DNA of 64,000 bases from contig PLYT01000093.1 in assembly GCA_003153475.1 (NCBI GenBank), positions 21,808 to 85,807 of the forward strand. The letters are read 5' to 3'. A model generated the notes under the pieces. That model did not search any database and was not told the origin of the DNA. It saw only the letters and a program-made list of their open reading frames with translations. The position numbers and the translations under genes are program-made. Shown here in pieces: positions 61,254 to 64,000 of this stretch. This stretch comes from Betaproteobacteria bacterium. Lineage in GTDB: Bacteria; Pseudomonadota; Gammaproteobacteria; Burkholderiales; Casimicrobiaceae. Positions within the stretch are counted from its first letter, which is position 1, and each line of letters begins with the position of its first letter.

Positions 61254-62101
61254 CGAACGCTCCGGGTTGCTTTCGCCGGGCCAGGGAAATGCGATGGTGC
61301 TTCGCGTGCCGCCGGGTCCAGGTCGATCGCCGCGCCTTCCAGCGCCTTGCGGATCCGCGCCGTATGCGTCCCGGGCCAGTAGATGCGGCCGCAAAGCGTG
61401 CAGCGTGCAAATTTATCGTGCCGCTCGAGCACCCGCACCGGCACGAGGCCGATGGCTTTGCGCTGTGCGAGCGGACGCAGGCTGCCGTTGCACACCGCGC
61501 AGCGCGTGAACGGTCGGACGCTGCGGGTCAGGTCGAACGCGGCTAAAGTTTCACGCAGCTGCTCGAGCGGCTTCGTGTGGCGCATCCAGCGGCCCCGGGT
61601 GACGACACGGTGTTTGAGCAAGCCCTTGTCTCGCGTCAGAATGATGCGCGACTGCTCATGCGCCACTCGCACGATCTCGTGGTCGTCGTAGTCGTTGCGG
61701 TACAGGGTATCGAACCCCAGCAGACGCAGGTACCGCGCCAGCGTACCCAGGTGCACGTCGAGCACGAAGCGCGTGCGTCGCAGCGGCCGCGGGCGCACGC
61801 GCGTCAGCGGAGCTACATCGAGGCGCTCGAACATCGGGTAGACGGCGACCCGGTTACCGTCATGCAGGCGCCGGGAAAAATTGACCGACTCGCCATCGAT
61901 CAGCACCAGATCGACCTCGGCATGCGGCACGCCGATTGCCTCGATGACGTCCTTGACTGCGGGCGTGCCGTTGAAGCCCTGGCTGAACGTGCGCTTGCGA
62001 AGCTCGGGGGGAAGGAAGTCGTTCAATTCCTCGTAGAAACGGAACTCGGCAACCGCTTGCGCCGGCCCGGGGTTATCCCTGGGGCTTGGCTTGGAAGGCA
62101 T
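61250..62101 (-). CDS. ubiquitin-fold / Mut7-C RNase-domain protein
   Basis: A 283-residue protein: N-terminal beta-grasp (Ub-Mut7C) domain (about 18-95; FRFYEELNDFL, GESVNFSRRLHDGNRVAVYP), then a Mut7-C PIN-like domain (about 110-200; FVLDVHLGTLARYLRLLGFD with D in the active site, ILTRDKGLL) and a zinc ribbon (CAVC ... CTLC with GRIYWPGTHTARI). The Mut7-C family is predicted to be a nuclease. The ATG at 62101 overlaps the DUF6159 gene end by 29 nt. Confidence 0.9.
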   Translation of the reverse strand: MPSKPSPRDNPGPAQAVAEFRFYEELNDFLPPELRKRTFSQGFNGTPAVKDVIEAIGVPHAEVDLVLIDGESVNFSRRLHDGNRVAVYPMFERLDVAPLTRVRPRPLRRTRFVLDVHLGTLARYLRLLGFDTLYRNDYDDHEIVRVAHEQSRIILTRDKGLLKHRVVTRGRWMRHTKPLEQLRETLAAFDLTRSVRPFTRCAVCNGSLRPLAQRKAIGLVPVRVLERHDKFARCTLCGRIYWPGTHTARIRKALEGAAIDLDPAAREAPSHFPGPAKATRSVR

Positions 62102-62927
62102 TCTCAAGCAGGTTGCGGTCGATGCCGCCGCTGGCAGGATCTCCGGTGGCGAAGCGATAGAGTGCGGCCGAATAAATGCCTTGCAGTGTCGCCTGCGCCA
62201 GCGCGACGAGACTGACCGCGAGCACTAGCGCGACCGCCAGCACGATGCCCAGCGCCCATTCGCGATTGCCGAACGCGGCAAGGACCAGCACGCCGCCGGT
62301 GATTCCGACCAGAAACATGATCGCGCCGAAGACCATGCCGATGCCGGTATTGCCGATGATGTTTTCGCCCCAGGACTTCTTTACGAGCTCGGCGCTGCGA
62401 CCGATCGCCTCGATGGGGCCCACGTTCTCGGCGGCGAGTATCGGCACGACCAGCGCCGTCGCAACCGTCCAGCCGACGCCGACCAGCGCGACGACGATCC
62501 TGCCGAGGATGCCCACCCGCTCGGCAATGGCGCGCAGCACCGTCCCGACGGTGGCGGCTATCAGCGCGTAGACGAGAATCACCGGCAACAGCGCCGCGGC
62601 GCGCCGCAGGCCGTCGGCGACCCCGGCTTCCTCGTCGTCGAAGCGCCGCATCGCGACCTCGACCAGCGCGGTATTGAAAAAGATGACGATCGAGTACTGG
62701 ATCCAGTAAAAAGCGAACAGCCCCAGGTAACCGAGCGACGAGAGCGCGTGCGGCGCCCTTCCGGCGGCGAAGCCGAATGCCGGCAGCAGCGGCACCGCGA
62801 AGCTGCCGATGATCAACACCATCGCGATCGACGACATCAGCGGGAAGACGAGCAACGCCTTGTCGTCCGTCAGCAGGCGCCAGCATTCCGCGGCGAGGTC
62901 CCAGCTTCTCTGGAATCGATCGAACAT
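62073..62927 (-). CDS. DUF6159 family integral membrane protein
   Basis: A 284-residue protein with about six TM helices. The start MFDRFQRSWDLAAECWRLL, then DKALLVFPLMSSIAMVL and FFNTALVEVAMRRFDDEEAGVADGL identify the DUF6159 group; AATLQGIYSAALYRFATGD near the end is a second conserved block. Function is unknown. ATG 62927 is preferred to an upstream start at 62948. Confidence 0.88.
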   Translation of the reverse strand: MFDRFQRSWDLAAECWRLLTDDKALLVFPLMSSIAMVLIIGSFAVPLLPAFGFAAGRAPHALSSLGYLGLFAFYWIQYSIVIFFNTALVEVAMRRFDDEEAGVADGLRRAAALLPVILVYALIAATVGTVLRAIAERVGILGRIVVALVGVGWTVATALVVPILAAENVGPIEAIGRSAELVKKSWGENIIGNTGIGMVFGAIMFLVGITGGVLVLAAFGNREWALGIVLAVALVLAVSLVALAQATLQGIYSAALYRFATGDPASGGIDRNLLENAFQAKPQG

Positions 62928-63061
62928 CAGTCGCTCCGTGCGCCGCAAGATTCGGCGGAGCGTAGGCTAAGCAATCCGGCGCCGTAACGCAATAGAGAAC
63001 GGCGCGACGGCGATGCCTCGCCCGGCCGGCCTACTTTGCGGCGCACGATCCGCGCATCGGA

Positions 63062-64000
63062 TCAGGCGCCGCTTGCGACGAGCTCGACCAGCGCCGGACC
63101 ATAGCGCTCGAGTTTCTTCGCACCGATTCCGGCGATCCCGGCGATCGCCGCGATGCCGTGTGGCCGTTGCCGGGCGATCTCGGCCAGCGTCCGGTCGTGC
63201 AGGATGACGAACGCTGGAACCGACTGCGCCCGCGCCTCGGCCAGGCGCCAGGCTTTGAGTCGATCGAGCAAGGCGTTTTCCGCGGCGGAGAGCGTAGCGT
63301 CCGATCCGGCACGACGGCGCGGGCCACGCGTGCGAGCACGCAGCACCGCGCGCCGCAGCGCGATTCGCTGTTCGCCTTTGAGCACCGGCCGGCTTGCGTC
63401 ATTCAGCCGCAACGCGCCGTGCGCCTCGTGATCGACGCTCGCGAGCCCCAAGGCCACCAGCTGGCGGAAGACGTTGCGCCATGCGCCCTCGTCGACGTTG
63501 GCGCCGATGCCGAATACTGACAGCTTGTCGTGCCCCCAGCGCTGTACCCGTTCACCCGGCTTGCCGCGAAGCACATCGATCAGGTGCAGAGCGCCGAAGC
63601 GCTGGCCGGTGCGGTAGATGGCCGACAGCGCTTTTTGCGCTTCGGAGGTGGCATCGTAGGTTTCGGGAGGCGCCAGGCAGTTGTCGCAATTTCCGCAGCG
63701 TGCGCTTGCCTCGCCGAAATAGTCGAGCAGGCGCACGCGACGGCAGTCGGCCGTTTCGCACAAGCCGAGCAGCGCATCGAGCTTGGCAGCGCTGACGCGC
63801 TTGTACTCGTCGCCGGCATCGGAGGCGTCGATCATGCGGCGTTGCTGGACGACGTCGGACAGACCATAGGCCATCCATGCATTCGCTGGAGCGCCGTCGC
63901 GCCCGGCGCGGCCCGTTTCCTGATAATAAGCCTCGACGCTCTTCGGCAGGTCGAGGTGGGCGACGAAACGGACGTCCGGCTTGTCGATGCCCATGCCGAA
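63062..64000 (-). CDS. recQ: ATP-dependent DNA helicase RecQ, N-terminal part outside the window
   Basis: The C-terminal 312 residues of RecQ, cut by the right edge: end of the second RecA domain ([22 protein letters not shown]), zinc-binding region with [16 protein letters not shown] and CGNCDNCL, the RQC winged helix ([24 protein letters not shown]), and an HRDC domain ([31 protein letters not shown]). RecQ unwinds recombination intermediates and stalled forks. The domain order is standard. Confidence 0.97.
   Translation of the reverse strand, partial: FGMGIDKPDVRFVAHLDLPKSVEAYYQETGRAGRDGAPANAWMAYGLSDVVQQRRMIDASDAGDEYKRVSAAKLDALLGLCETADCRRVRLLDYFGEASARCGNCDNCLAPPETYDATSEAQKALSAIYRTGQRFGALHLIDVLRGKPGERVQRWGHDKLSVFGIGANVDEGAWRNVFRQLVALGLASVDHEAHGALRLNDASRPVLKGEQRIALRRAVLRARTRGPRRRAGSDATLSAAENALLDRLKAWRLAEARAQSVPAFVILHDRTLAEIARQRPHGIAAIAGIAGIGAKKLERYGPALVELVASGA

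Noticed and set aside
29413..62101. Idea that the UBP finger and the ubiquitin-fold Mut7-C protein form a ubiquitin-like conjugation system
   Set aside because: They are 32 kb apart, the beta-grasp domain is fused N-terminally so it has no free diglycine tail, and no E1/E2-like gene is in the window.
1..64000. CRISPR arrays, integrases, transposases, tRNA genes and prophage genes
   Set aside because: Read for on both strands; no direct-repeat array, recombinase motif or tRNA cloverleaf was found. Base composition looks even by eye, so no island border is claimed.

Overview
The window is a GC-rich, densely coded piece of bacterial chromosome with no rRNA, tRNA, CRISPR array, integrase or insertion sequence that I could see. 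Gene content points to a betaproteobacterium, most likely of the Burkholderiales: a Bug-type (TctC) solute receptor, AceK, a DUF6494 protein, a PheC-like receptor/dehydratase, short ChrA-type transporter halves, DUF5648 repeats and IPTL-CTERM-like sorting signals. This placement is inference from family distribution, not from a marker gene. About 66 protein-coding genes are called; both end genes are cut by the window (an S9 peptidase on the left, RecQ on the right).

Left third (1-17.4 kb): S9 peptidase; KTSC protein; a lipocalin/MliC-like envelope pair; L-serine ammonia-lyase; a Sel1-repeat protein; AceK; several small envelope or zinc-finger proteins; a YpfJ-type metallopeptidase; a formamidopyrimidine-DNA glycosylase interrupted by a single-base frameshift; a split chromate transporter; an esterase; a thiolase; a diiron ferritin-like protein; FolE; a dienelactone hydrolase; and a MarR-GNAT fusion.

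The least ordinary stretch is 17.57-20.77 kb. Two paralogous membrane proteins (cytoplasmic zinc ribbon, one TM helix, Pro/Ala linker, terminal four-Cys domain) bracket two tandem 56-residue proteins and a sterol-desaturase-type membrane hydroxylase. The 56-residue proteins are almost nothing but a signal peptide plus an IPTL-CTERM-like sorting tail. I regard this as the best candidate here for an undescribed system.

Middle (20.8-42.3 kb): an SDR / cytidine deaminase / nitrilase operon, a DHA2-type exporter, dodecin, a sedolisin (S53) peptidase with all catalytic residues at kumamolisin spacing, a Vgb-like propeller, a double beta/gamma-crystallin, a UBP zinc finger beside a cNMP-Grx-TrxR-like flavoprotein lacking the redox CxxC, a PhyH dioxygenase/SAF-dehydrogenase pair, a glycosyltransferase, a Bug receptor / hydrolase / methyltransferase / ArfB run, RhlE and PrfC. 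PrfC has a terminator-shaped hairpin in its leader.

Right third (42.3-64 kb): a small HExxH protein, a 2OG oxygenase, a large secreted protein ending in DUF5648-like repeats, rhomboid, an HpcH aldolase/2-hydroxyacid dehydrogenase pair, a methyltransferase with a degenerate nucleotidyltransferase-like neighbour, a PheC-like receptor, a secreted protein of three exact 32-residue repeats, an ABC exporter, a luciferase-like oxidoreductase, an ArgB-like kinase in which both catalytic lysines are arginine, a CHRD lipoprotein, glutathione-dependent formaldehyde dehydrogenase overlapping an antiporter, bactofilin, a ubiquitin-fold/Mut7-C protein, DUF6159 and RecQ.
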